Positions 1-5,624 of a DNA stretch of 6,776 nt are shown in pieces. Both the position numbers and the translations under genes were made by a program. How positions within the stretch are numbered: position 1 is the stretch's first letter; every line of letters begins with the position of its first letter. The notes under the pieces are model-generated. The model searched no databases. It was given only the letters and a program-made list of their open reading frames with translations, and was not told where the DNA came from. Origin of the DNA: Bacteroidetes bacterium SW_11_45_7 (GTDB taxonomy: Bacteria > Bacteroidota > Bacteroidia > Chitinophagales > SW-11-45-7); contig PXTV01000090.1 of assembly GCA_003022985.1 (NCBI GenBank), positions 1 to 6,776 on the forward strand, written 5' to 3'.

Positions 1-688
1 CATTCTTTGCCAATAATTCCTTTGCAACTTTAGGCACTCCTTCGGAAGCTTTGGCCTCCTCGGTATGAAGATTCGGCATGTAAGGGAGGTCAGGGAGATT
101 CGGATCAATGACGTATTTGTGAGCTTCAGCAGGGGCATATTGTATGAGACCTGCTGCTGGATAGACAACCATCGATGTGCCGATGACCATGACAATGTCA
201 GCTTCATTGGTGAGGCGAGCGGCCGGCTCCATCATGGGTACCATCTCGCCAAACCACACCACGTTGGGGCGAATTTGCGAGCCCTTGTCGCACTTTTCGC
301 CCATATGAATGTGGCCTTCCCAGTCGTAGACCAGGTTCTCATCCACACTGCTCCGTGCTTTGTTCAATTCCCCGTGGAGGTGAAGCACATTGCGCGAGCC
401 GGACCGTTCGTGAAGGTCGTCCACATTCTGGGTAATGATGTGAACCTCATAGGCCTTTTCGAGTTCTGCCAAAGCCTCATGAGCAGCATTGGGCTCTACG
501 TTTTTGAGCTGCTCCTTGCGGTCGTTGTAAAAACGCAGCACTTTATCCGGGTCTTTCTCCCATCCTTCAGGTGAGGCCACTTCCATGATATCGTGGTCTT
601 CCCAAAGCCCGCCTTGATCGCGGAAAGTTTTGATGCCGCTTTCTGCGCTTATGCCGGAACCGGTTAAAGCAATAAGTTTTTTACTCAT
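1..688 (-). CDS. cobB: Sir2-family NAD-dependent protein deacylase (3' end cut by window)
   Basis: Class III (sirtuin) deacylase, expected to remove acyl groups from lysines in cytosolic proteins using NAD+, giving nicotinamide and O-acyl-ADP-ribose. The frame opens at the ATG at 688 and stays open to base 1 (229 codons), so only a few C-terminal residues should be missing, as family members are about 230 aa. Visible motifs are the NAD-binding GSGISAESG (residues 10-18) with TFRD (21-24), TQNVDDLHERSG (86-97), catalytic His105 in HLHGEL, and GTSMVVYPAA in the second Rossmann half. Tyr54 and Arg57 in FYNDR match the Tyr/Arg pair of CobB and SIRT5 that favours acidic acyl groups such as succinyl. 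The zinc-module segment (about 110-140) has a single Cys (133) instead of four, so it probably binds no zinc. I recall this as usual in Bacteroidota homologues. The symbol is by family; the true substrates are unknown. Confidence 0.93.
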   Translation of the reverse strand, partial: MSKKLIALTGSGISAESGIKTFRDQGGLWEDHDIMEVASPEGWEKDPDKVLRFYNDRKEQLKNVEPNAAHEALAELEKAYEVHIITQNVDDLHERSGSRNVLHLHGELNKARSSVDENLVYDWEGHIHMGEKCDKGSQIRPNVVWFGEMVPMMEPAARLTNEADIVMVIGTSMVVYPAAGLIQYAPAEAHKYVIDPNLPDLPYMPNLHTEEAKASEGVPKVAKELLAKN

Positions 689-783
689 AACGAGGGTTTT
701 TTGATGAGGAAAGATTCAGAATCCGAACGGTTGAAGCTGTATTCGTTTACCTTAACTTAGAATAAAAATCTCAACCCTGGTTA

Positions 784-1326
784 TTAATACTTGTAATACT
801 TTGTGATAACAATATTCAATGTATAGGCATCTTTGTCAGAAGCGGTTGTTAGTTCGATCTCGATTGAGCCATTGCGCCCTTTGGGCGCATCGAACTCCCA
901 CAGGTGTTTTTCTTCATCTTTTGTTTTGTGGTTGCCGAATTTTTGATCGTAAAAGGTCACAATATCCTGTTTCAGCTGCTCCAGGTTGTCTTTGTTGTAA
1001 ATGGTAACTGTGGCAACGATTCTGTCAAGGCGGTCCTGCGAAGCGAAAAAGTACTCGTATTCCGCCTGGCCATCGAGCAGCTGCCCTTCATGGGTATAGC
1101 GAAGGTAATCGTCCTCTTCTTCAGCCAGCGTAGCTTTTTCATGAGCTTTGACTTCAGATGCACCCATGTCGGAATAGACCCCTCGAAACAAGCCGGAATC
1201 GCTTCGTAAAACAAAACGGCTGCTTTCGTCCAAATGCGAAAAAGTGCCTTGAGAGCTGCAGGCCCCTATCACAATAGCGAAAAGAAGAAATAATAAACCT
1301 CGATAAATTTTGATATATCCTTTCAT
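784..1326 (-). CDS. small lipoprotein of unknown function
   Basis: 180-residue protein that I cannot assign to a named family. The frame could start upstream at 1377, but the Met at 1326 is preferred because it directly gives a standard lipoprotein signal: Lys2, Lys5 and Arg8, a hydrophobic stretch at 11-20, then the lipobox ending IGAC with the lipidated cysteine at residue 23. The mature part is polar and acidic in its first half (EEEDDY near residue 74). It ends in alternating beta-like segments with aromatic residues (VTIY, WEFD, the C-terminal ITKYYKY), suggesting a small alpha/beta or beta-rich periplasmic domain anchored to the inner face of the outer membrane or to the inner membrane. 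There is no Shine-Dalgarno site; the leader is A/T-rich, as in Bacteroidota. It lies between mqnB (104 bp upstream) and the sirtuin gene (95 bp downstream) on the same strand, but nothing ties its function to theirs. Confidence 0.8.
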   Translation of the reverse strand: MKGYIKIYRGLLFLLFAIVIGACSSQGTFSHLDESSRFVLRSDSGLFRGVYSDMGASEVKAHEKATLAEEEDDYLRYTHEGQLLDGQAEYEYFFASQDRLDRIVATVTIYNKDNLEQLKQDIVTFYDQKFGNHKTKDEEKHLWEFDAPKGRNGSIEIELTTASDKDAYTLNIVITKYYKY

Positions 1327-1430
1327 AAACGAAGATTGCTTATCGAAAATAATAAGTCTGCGCATCATGCCACACAAGAGCTAATAGGAACTTGTAAAAC
1401 ACTTGCATGGAGCTTGATTCATATGGCGGC

Positions 1431-2150
1431 TTATTCGCTCATGTCACGTATTCCTTGCATCATCACCTCAGTCAGGTTGTCAATCGCTTTCCGTGTGTGC
1501 CAGCCCTCTTTTCTGCGGGATTCCACATAATTCGATACCGCCCGTATTTCGTAAAATGGTACCTCATTCATAAGGCAGGCATAAAAAAAAGCTGCGCCCT
1601 CCATGGATTCCAGGTCAGCTTGGTACTTTGCCTTCACTTGTGCAATGGACTCCGCTTTTCCATGGACTTTATTCACAGTAAGCCCCCTTTTTTTGCTGAG
1701 TGCTGCAAACACGTTGTTGCTCTGGCTGGTGGTATTAACAAGATGGCGGTTCTGAAACGGGGTTTCGGAAGGTTTAAACAGCCCCAGGTCAAAGCCATCC
1801 AGCATGTTCTCCTCACTTTCCGCGCCTGTGTCACCCAATTGCTCATCAACAACCTGGCACACATCACCCAAATCAAGGGTTGTGTCAAAAGAGCCGGCAA
1901 TGCCGGCATTGATGCAGCAATCGGGCTCATGCACTTGTAGCGCTCCTCCCAAATGGTAAGCAGTATGCATCATCCCCGGCCCTGTGATCAAAATATCAAT
2001 TGTTATTGTTGATTCCGTTAGGCGAACAATTTGCCCTTGATGAGGGGGATTGCTGTTGAGAATATCCTTGTCCGCAGGCATTTCACTTTGCCACAATTGC
2101 ACAAGCGGTGCTATTTCCCGGAAAGTGGCTGCAACGATCAATAAGCGCAT
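1431..2150 (-). CDS. mqnB: futalosine hydrolase (menaquinone biosynthesis)
   Basis: Cytosolic nucleosidase that cleaves futalosine to hypoxanthine and dehypoxanthine futalosine in the futalosine (alternative) menaquinone pathway. The 239-residue length fits the family. It has the purine nucleoside phosphorylase/MTA-SAH nucleosidase fold: beta-strand start MRLLIVAAT (1-9), TGPGMMHTAYHL (56-67), NAGIAGSFD (81-89), LGDVC (94-98) with a following Glu/Asp-rich stretch, ESMEGAAFFYAC (181-192) with the ribose-binding Met-Glu, and AVSNYVESR (204-212). The SNYVESR segment, with Asn where MTA/SAH nucleosidases carry the catalytic Asp of their SD motif, is what I remember for futalosine hydrolases and argues against an mtnN assignment. 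The start is fixed by the N-terminal strand. A good promoter-like sequence ends only four bases before the ATG. Other pathway genes (mqnA, C, D, E) are not in the window; scattered mqn genes are common. Confidence 0.92.
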   Translation of the reverse strand: MRLLIVAATFREIAPLVQLWQSEMPADKDILNSNPPHQGQIVRLTESTITIDILITGPGMMHTAYHLGGALQVHEPDCCINAGIAGSFDTTLDLGDVCQVVDEQLGDTGAESEENMLDGFDLGLFKPSETPFQNRHLVNTTSQSNNVFAALSKKRGLTVNKVHGKAESIAQVKAKYQADLESMEGAAFFYACLMNEVPFYEIRAVSNYVESRRKEGWHTRKAIDNLTEVMMQGIRDMSE

Positions 2151-2154
2151 AGAT

Positions 2155-2182
2155 CAAAGATAGCGAATTACCAGCGCTCAAA
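2155..2182 (-). promoter_or_regulatory. candidate mqnB promoter (Bacteroidota type)
   Basis: Read on the minus strand, TATCTTTG (2162-2155) is an exact match to the Bacteroidota -7 consensus TAnnTTTG. A TTTG (2182-2179) sits 16 bp upstream, slightly closer than the usual spacing of about 19 bp to the -33 element. The -7 box ends four bases before the mqnB ATG, which would make the transcript nearly leaderless. The match is seen in the sequence; its activity is inferred. Confidence 0.4.
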
Positions 2183-2193
2183 ATGTTTAGCGC
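2174..2193. promoter_or_regulatory. inverted repeat in the mqnB/pterin-synthase divergent region
   Basis: GCGCT (2174-2178) and AGCGC (2189-2193) are complementary. The stem can be extended inside by AAA/TTT after one unpaired C. It overlaps the proposed -33 region of mqnB and lies upstream of the pterin operon promoter, a position suitable for an operator serving both directions. The arms are short, so chance is possible. Confidence 0.25.
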
Positions 2194-2238
2194 AGTTAAC
2201 AGCATTGGCGGGAATCGCTAAAATGAAGCGAATCTTCA

Positions 2239-2246
2239 TAATTTTG
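2239..2246 (+). promoter_or_regulatory. candidate -7 box of the pterin operon
   Basis: TAATTTTG is an exact match to TAnnTTTG and ends 18 bp before the chosen ATG at 2265, giving a short leader. No good -33 TTTG is found at the expected distance. A transcript starting here would exclude the longer N-terminus beginning at 2205, supporting the 2265 start. Confidence 0.4.
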
Positions 2247-2264
2247 ATTCGAAAAGGTAGCACT

Positions 2265-2672
2265 ATGGTTTACCTTACGCGTAAAGAGCATTTTAATGCA
2301 GCCCATCGACTCCATAATTCCAAATGGAGCGATGAGAAAAACCGAGAGGTTTTCGGTAAATGCAACAATGAAAATTGGCACGGGCACAACTTTGAGCTTT
2401 ATATAACTGTTAAGGGAGAACCGGATCCTGAAACCGGTTTTGTCTATAATGCCAAAGAGCTGAGCAAGATCATCAAAGAAAAGGCCGTTGACAGACTTGA
2501 CCACAAAAATCTCAATCTTGACGTGGATTTTATGCAGGGGATTATGCCATCCACTGAAAATCTTGCCAAAGCCATTTGGCAGCAACTTGAGCCGGCACTC
2601 GAGGATTGTGAGCTACACTGCGTTCAAATCTGGGAAACTGACCGTATTTACGTTGAATATTACGGCACTTAA
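2265..2672 (+). CDS. 6-pyruvoyl-tetrahydropterin synthase / QueD family enzyme
   Basis: Zinc enzyme of the COG0720 family acting on 7,8-dihydroneopterin triphosphate in the cytosol. The 135-residue length is normal. The upstream Met at 2205 would add 20 residues not expected in the family, so the ATG at 2265 (MVYLTRKEHF) is used. Zinc ligands are His14 (FNAAHR), His39 and His41 (HGH). The catalytic Cys33 precedes HGH by five residues (C-NNENW-HGH). The Asp79-His80 pair in LDHKNLN is the catalytic relay, and Glu124 in WETDR should anchor the pterin. C-x5-HGH is the arrangement of mammalian-type 6-pyruvoyl-tetrahydropterin synthase, whereas classical QueD has C-x3-HGH. A tetrahydrobiopterin-like product is therefore possible, although automatic annotation may say 6-carboxytetrahydropterin synthase (queD). 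It lies 12 bp upstream of folE, whose product is its substrate, and is surely co-transcribed with it. No queC, queE or sepiapterin reductase gene is in the window. Confidence 0.92.
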   Translation: MVYLTRKEHFNAAHRLHNSKWSDEKNREVFGKCNNENWHGHNFELYITVKGEPDPETGFVYNAKELSKIIKEKAVDRLDHKNLNLDVDFMQGIMPSTENLAKAIWQQLEPALEDCELHCVQIWETDRIYVEYYGT

Positions 2673-2684
2673 AAGCAAGACATC

Positions 2685-3311
2685 ATGACAGAATATATCG
2701 ATGATAATTTTGACCTGAATTACGAGAAGGTCATCAAGTATAACGAAACAACAACACAGGAATTAGCAGGTAACTACGAGAAAATTATTGCATCGTTCGG
2801 TGAAGATCTGGATCGAGAAGGGCTCCAACAAACACCTGAACGTGTTGCCAAGGCCATGCAATTTCTTACGCACGGCTACAACCTCGATCCTTACGAGATT
2901 CTGCGCTCGGCTATCTTCCACGAGCGCTACAGCGAGATGATCATTATCAAAGACATCGAAATTTATTCTCTCTGTGAGCATCACATGCTGCCTTTTTTCG
3001 GCAAAGCTCACGTTGCCTATATCCCCAATGGCAAGATTTGCGGCTTGAGTAAAATAGCCCGTATCTCAGATGTCTTTGCAAGGCGCTTGCAAGTCCAGGA
3101 ACGCTTGACAAGCGAAATTATGGAATGCATCCAGGATACGCTTGAGCCGATGGGTGCGGCAGTTGTTATCGAGGCGCAGCACCTTTGTAAGATGATGCGA
3201 GGGGTGCAGAAGCAAAATAGTTCTACGACAACATCAGCATTCACCGGGGAATTTGAGAATCAGTCCACCCGCTCGGAGTTCATCAGTTTAATTTCGGCCA
3301 ATCTTCGTTAA
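2685..3311 (+). CDS. folE: GTP cyclohydrolase I (type IA, zinc)
   Basis: Converts GTP to 7,8-dihydroneopterin triphosphate and formate, the entry step to folate, biopterin-like cofactors and queuosine. The 208 residues comprise an N-terminal helical extension (about 1-35) and the tunnelling-fold core. Motifs are [15 protein letters not shown] (44-58), [20 protein letters not shown] (95-114), GLSKIARI (120-127), [10 protein letters not shown] (133-142) and [11 protein letters not shown] (163-173). The zinc ligands Cys97, His100 and Cys168 and the catalytic histidines 99 and 166 are all present, each offset by 13 from the E. coli enzyme (Cys110, His113, Cys181, His112, His179). This identifies a canonical zinc-dependent type IA enzyme rather than FolE2. 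It is the second gene of a two-gene operon with the pterin synthase, although it acts first. No Shine-Dalgarno site is seen. No clear terminator follows. Confidence 0.97.
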   Translation: MTEYIDDNFDLNYEKVIKYNETTTQELAGNYEKIIASFGEDLDREGLQQTPERVAKAMQFLTHGYNLDPYEILRSAIFHERYSEMIIIKDIEIYSLCEHHMLPFFGKAHVAYIPNGKICGLSKIARISDVFARRLQVQERLTSEIMECIQDTLEPMGAAVVIEAQHLCKMMRGVQKQNSSTTTSAFTGEFENQSTRSEFISLISANLR

Positions 3312-3330
3312 TTCCTCGCCTTTGTATGGG

Positions 3331-3368
3331 AGTTGGCTTTGGTGTGATGAGTTGATTGTTCCCGGCTG
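3331..3368 (+). repeat. degenerate copy of dispersed intergenic repeat
   Basis: TGATGAGTTGATTGTT (3345-3360) matches 5344-5359 at 15 of 16 positions. The flanks also resemble that copy: a GGCT-containing motif precedes the core (TTGGCTTTGG here, GGCTAAAGCC there) and CCC followed by GGCTG comes after it. This copy has lost the palindromic arms, so it looks like a decayed member of the family at 5328-5392. Confidence 0.45.
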
Positions 3369-3474
3369 TTGTTATCATTTTATACCTTTTGGCCATCTCG
3401 TCATTCCTTTTTTCACTTGTAAGCAATCAATCTATTCGTCTTTACTTCCTCATCAATGATAAGCAGTTTTGCTG

Positions 3475-3497
3475 CTCCCGATGCTTGACATCGGGAG
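3475..3497. repeat. left hairpin, perfect 9-bp stem
   Basis: CTCCCGATG (3475-3483) and CATCGGGAG (3489-3497) pair perfectly around a 5-base loop. No T-tract follows on either strand (ACACC on the plus strand; AGCAAAAC on the minus strand), so an intrinsic terminator is unlikely, though a processed 3' end for folE mRNA remains possible about 165 bp after its stop. Confidence 0.75.
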
Positions 3498-3589
3498 ACA
3501 CCAAGACGATTTCAAAGAACGAACAACACGCCATCGAATTGAAACAGCATGTGGGGATTATGTACAAACTTTACTCGATTTATTAGTGT

Positions 3590-3624
3590 CTCCCTATGAT
3601 TTCCATCGGGAGTGACTCCCGATG
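3590..3624. repeat. right three-arm palindrome with two mutually exclusive hairpins
   Basis: Arm 1 CTCCCTATG, 5-base spacer ATTTC, arm 2 CATCGGGAG, 3-base spacer TGA, arm 3 CTCCCGATG. Arm 2 pairs with arm 1 (one mismatch, same 5-base loop length as the left hairpin) or with arm 3 (perfect). It lies 85 bp upstream of the WYL regulator start and upstream of its proposed -7 box, so it should not be transcribed from that promoter. Confidence 0.7.
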
Positions 3625-3677
3625 TACTAAGTCATCTGGAGTGGCTATTTTACTGAGACTGAGTAGTTACCTTCCCT

Positions 3678-3685
3678 TACTTTTG
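3678..3685 (+). promoter_or_regulatory. candidate -7 box for the WYL regulator gene
   Basis: TACTTTTG matches TAnnTTTG exactly and ends 23 bp before the ATG at 3709. A T-rich stretch with TTTT (3648-3651) lies upstream but at about 26 bp, longer than the usual -33 to -7 spacing. The box match is clear; promoter activity is inferred. Confidence 0.4.
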
Positions 3686-3708
3686 ATGCAAGAGCAAACT
3701 GATAAGCC

Positions 3709-4716
3709 ATGCCCATCAATAAAGAAGCCTGGATCCGCTACCGCATCATCGATGCTTGTCTTCGCAACAAACAGCACCCTTACCCTTCAGCCCGGGATTT
3801 GGTGGATGCTTGCGAAGAGAAATTGGGCAAGCAGTTTTCCATCTCCACCATTGAAAAAGACTTGCAGGCCATGCGGAACGATGATGCCCTGGGCTATTTT
3901 GCGCCCATTGAGTACTACCGCAGGTACAAGGGCTTTGCTTATTCGGATCCCAATTACACCATTGCCGCCATTCCCCTTGGCGAACAGGACATTGAGGCGA
4001 TTGAGTTTGCAACCGCCACGTTGAGCCAGTTCAAAGGTGTGGGTTTGTTCGATCAATTCGATCACTCCATCAATAAGATCTTCGATGCGGTGAACATCCA
4101 CCGCGTTTTTGGTGATGAAGGGGTTGATAAGGTTATTCAGATGGAGCAGCCGCCTTACTTCAAAGGGAGAGAACTCTTGGGGGATTTGCTCAGGGCCATT
4201 AAGGAGCGCAAAACGGTTGAATTCGACTACCAGCGCTTTCAGCTCGATCAGCCAAAGCACCGGCTCGTTCATCCCTACTTACTGAAGGAGTACCGCAACC
4301 GGTGGTACCTGATCGGCATGCTCAATAAAAACCAGCACATCATGATTTTCGGGCTCGACCGTATGAGCAATCTTCAATTGTCCGATCACCCTTATGCTAT
4401 CTCGCCCTATTTTGAGCCGGAGCATTATTTTCAATACTCCTACGGCATCACCACGTTTTCAGGAGCGCCAGAGGATGTTGTCCTCTCCTTTACACCGCAT
4501 CAAGGTCACTACATCAAAACGCAACCCCTTCATCACTCCCAGCAAATTCTACGCGATAATGAGGAGGAGTGCCGCATCAAGCTTCAAGTGGGGATTTCTC
4601 CCGAACTGGTCATGGATTTGCTGAGTTACGGGAAACACCTTACAGTCCTTCAACCGGAAAGTTTACGGGAGCAGATGATGGATAATATGGAACAGGCCCT
4701 GAAAAAATACCGGTAA
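3709..4716 (+). CDS. WYL-domain transcriptional regulator
   Basis: 335-residue predicted DNA-binding regulator. Residues 1 to about 75 form a winged helix-turn-helix: INKEAWIRYRIIDACL is the first helix, SISTIEKDLQAMR (44-56) the recognition helix, and the turn around YYRRYKGFAY the wing. A helical linker (90-130) leads to the WYL domain (about 155-225), with RNRWYLIG (196-203; Trp199, Tyr200, Leu201), the conserved HPYLLKEY before it and FGLDRM (214-219) after it. A C-terminal WCX-like alpha/beta segment (255-335) completes the usual architecture. WYL domains bind ligands, in known cases nucleic acid or nucleotides, and these regulators often control DNA-damage responses, CRISPR-Cas or other defence loci. 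Here the next gene in the same direction encodes a HIRAN protein, a plausible target or partner. Upstream lies the palindromic element. The complete sequence shows no disruption. Confidence 0.92.
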   Translation: MPINKEAWIRYRIIDACLRNKQHPYPSARDLVDACEEKLGKQFSISTIEKDLQAMRNDDALGYFAPIEYYRRYKGFAYSDPNYTIAAIPLGEQDIEAIEFATATLSQFKGVGLFDQFDHSINKIFDAVNIHRVFGDEGVDKVIQMEQPPYFKGRELLGDLLRAIKERKTVEFDYQRFQLDQPKHRLVHPYLLKEYRNRWYLIGMLNKNQHIMIFGLDRMSNLQLSDHPYAISPYFEPEHYFQYSYGITTFSGAPEDVVLSFTPHQGHYIKTQPLHHSQQILRDNEEECRIKLQVGISPELVMDLLSYGKHLTVLQPESLREQMMDNMEQALKKYR

Positions 4717-4861
4717 GACCCATCATCGTAACCCTTTATTGCCAGTTGATCCATTTTCTATTCCTTTTTGTGAGCAGGCTTTGGCTGTTTCATTATCGCT
4801 AAAATTTGTTCGGGGTAACGAGCAACTTCTCACGGTATAACTACGTAGATAAGGTCAAAAG

Positions 4862-5254
4862 ATGCCCGTTATGATCGGTTTTGATTTCTCCCTTTTAACT
4901 GGTTCACGGCAGAAGGAAAGGCGTGCAAGGTCCATCCAGAACAGGCCCGTTCAACCTTTCCGCAGTACGATGGAATGTTTCATAACCGGTTATCGCTTTC
5001 ATGAAGGGGAGGAAATTGAGCATTTACTGCATCAGGGTGCTGAAGTAACTCTTGTACGGGAAACAACCAATCCCGTCAACACCTCAGCCGTGGCTGTTTA
5101 TTTCCAAAAGAAAAAACTGGGCTACGTAACGAGTGACATTAGCAACCGCCTGGCGCCTAAGATGGATAAGGGATACCGAGTGAGAGCACGCGTCAAACAT
5201 TTTCAACCTGATGAAGAATGCTGGAGCAGGTTGTTTATTGGCATCAACGCCTAA
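4862..5254 (+). CDS. stand-alone HIRAN-domain protein
   Basis: 130-residue protein whose last two thirds (about 38-128) form a HIRAN domain, the OB-like DNA-binding module found at the N-terminus of eukaryotic HLTF/Rad5 helicases and alone in bacteria. Recognised segments are FITGYRFHEG (40-49), the Gly59-containing turn with VTLVRETTNPVNTSAVAVYF (62-81), KKLGYVTSDISNRLAPKMDKG (84-104) and the final strand RLFIGI. The usual REP.NPYD..A pattern appears as RETTNPVNTSA, so Pro and Asp of the signature are changed to Thr and Asn. Before the domain is a basic tail (RQKERRARSIQNRPVQPFR) that could aid nucleic-acid binding. The ATG at 4862 includes it; Met37 at 4970 would give only the domain. It lies 145 bp after the WYL regulator in the same orientation, so the two may be co-expressed. 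A role in recognising damaged or 3'-ended DNA is known for eukaryotic HIRAN and inferred here. Confidence 0.85.
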   Translation: MPVMIGFDFSLLTGSRQKERRARSIQNRPVQPFRSTMECFITGYRFHEGEEIEHLLHQGAEVTLVRETTNPVNTSAVAVYFQKKKLGYVTSDISNRLAPKMDKGYRVRARVKHFQPDEECWSRLFIGINA

Positions 5255-5327
5255 TAGCTGTGGCCTGCCATATTTTTTCTTATGGAATAATACGGCTACG
5301 TGTTCCAATGGTTGTGGGTACAAAAAT

Positions 5328-5392
5328 GGGGCTAAAGCCGCTATGATGAATTGATTGTTACCCGTTGGCTGAAGCTGACGGCAATGAATATT
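5328..5392 (+). repeat. dispersed intergenic repeat with two palindromes
   Basis: GGCTAAAGCC (5330-5339) is a 4-bp-arm palindrome. After the core TGATGAATTGATTGTT (5344-5359) comes an imperfect palindrome at 5362-5381: CCGTTGGCT and AGCTGACGG pair over nine positions, two of them G-T wobbles, around a 2-base loop. Both resemble, from memory, the GGCTAAAGCC/CCGTTGGCTAAAGCC-type repeats scattered between genes in many Bacteroidota genomes. A degenerate copy lies at 3331-3368. It is non-coding and lies 75 bp after the HIRAN stop. Confidence 0.55.
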
Positions 5393-5536
5393 GAATAACT
5401 TTCCAAAAGTTTTCCGCTTTATGGATTCCACATGTACCGCCCTCTTTTCCGGTAACTCACATTGGCAGGAATCTCTAACCCCGTTATCTATTTTCTTATT
5501 CAAATCTCCCTTTTGTCAAGGGTTTTGCCATTTTTT

Positions 5537-5584
5537 CAAAAATTTTTTCCAAAAAATTTTTAGCCCGTAAATAGGTTACGGGCT
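5537..5584. promoter_or_regulatory. A/T tracts and 9-bp palindrome before the orphan gene
   Basis: Two phased A5T6/A6T5 tracts (5538-5561), expected to give intrinsic curvature or an UP-like element, abut a perfect inverted repeat: AGCCCGTAA (5562-5570), spacer ATAGG, TTACGGGCT (5576-5584). The repeat ends 40 bp before the ATG at 5625. A weak -7-like TATCATTG (5592-5599, one mismatch to TAnnTTTG) follows, which would place the palindrome in the promoter as an operator. No T-tract follows on the plus strand, so it is not a terminator for the HIRAN gene; on the minus strand a T6 run comes only after five As, a poor terminator. Confidence 0.45.
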
Positions 5585-5624
5585 GCGCTTCTATCATTGC
5601 ACTATAACCAAAAACAAAATAATC

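Larger units (their letters stand above)
3475..3624. repeat. palindromic intergenic element (REP/MITE-like)
   Basis: A 150-bp stretch bounded by hairpins built from one 9-mer. The left hairpin is CTCCCGATG, loop CTTGA, CATCGGGAG (3475-3497). The right end has three successive arms: CTCCCTATG (3590-3598), CATCGGGAG (3604-3612) and CTCCCGATG (3616-3624), which can form either of two hairpins. The inner part of the left end, CATCGGGAGACAC (3489-3501), is the inverse of GTGTCTCCCTATG (3586-3598) with one mismatch, so the element has near-symmetrical ends about 84 bp apart. The interior has no credible gene: a 76-codon frame at 3356-3586 runs through the left palindrome and has no family features. 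Terminal palindromes and no coding content suggest a non-autonomous mobile element such as those moved by REP-associated Y1 transposases. No transposase is nearby, so the family is inferred. Confidence 0.6.

Noticed and set aside
65..574. 169-codon plus-strand open frame
   Set aside because: It is antisense to the clear Sir2 gene, whose motifs are all in the minus-strand frame.
1336..1377. Upstream start of the lipoprotein gene at 1377
   Set aside because: It would place 17 residues before the signal peptide; the Met at 1326 gives a standard lipoprotein signal.
3356..3586. 76-codon plus-strand frame with a hydrophobic N-terminus
   Set aside because: It runs through the left palindrome and into the right inverted repeat, has no recognisable domain, and its second half looks like random sequence.
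4777..4790. GGCTTTGGCTG in the WYL-HIRAN spacer as a third copy of the dispersed repeat
   Set aside because: Only about ten bases resemble the family and the TGATGA core is missing.
4841..4848. CTACGTAG palindrome before the HIRAN gene as an operator
   Set aside because: An 8-bp palindrome is easily found by chance and has no second copy nearby.
5397..5411. AACTTT-cca-AAAGTT hairpin as HIRAN terminator
   Set aside because: It is A/T-rich and weak, about 140 bp after the stop and without a clean T-tract.
5084..5503. 139-codon minus-strand frame
   Set aside because: It overlaps the HIRAN coding region antisense and crosses the dispersed repeat; no family features.
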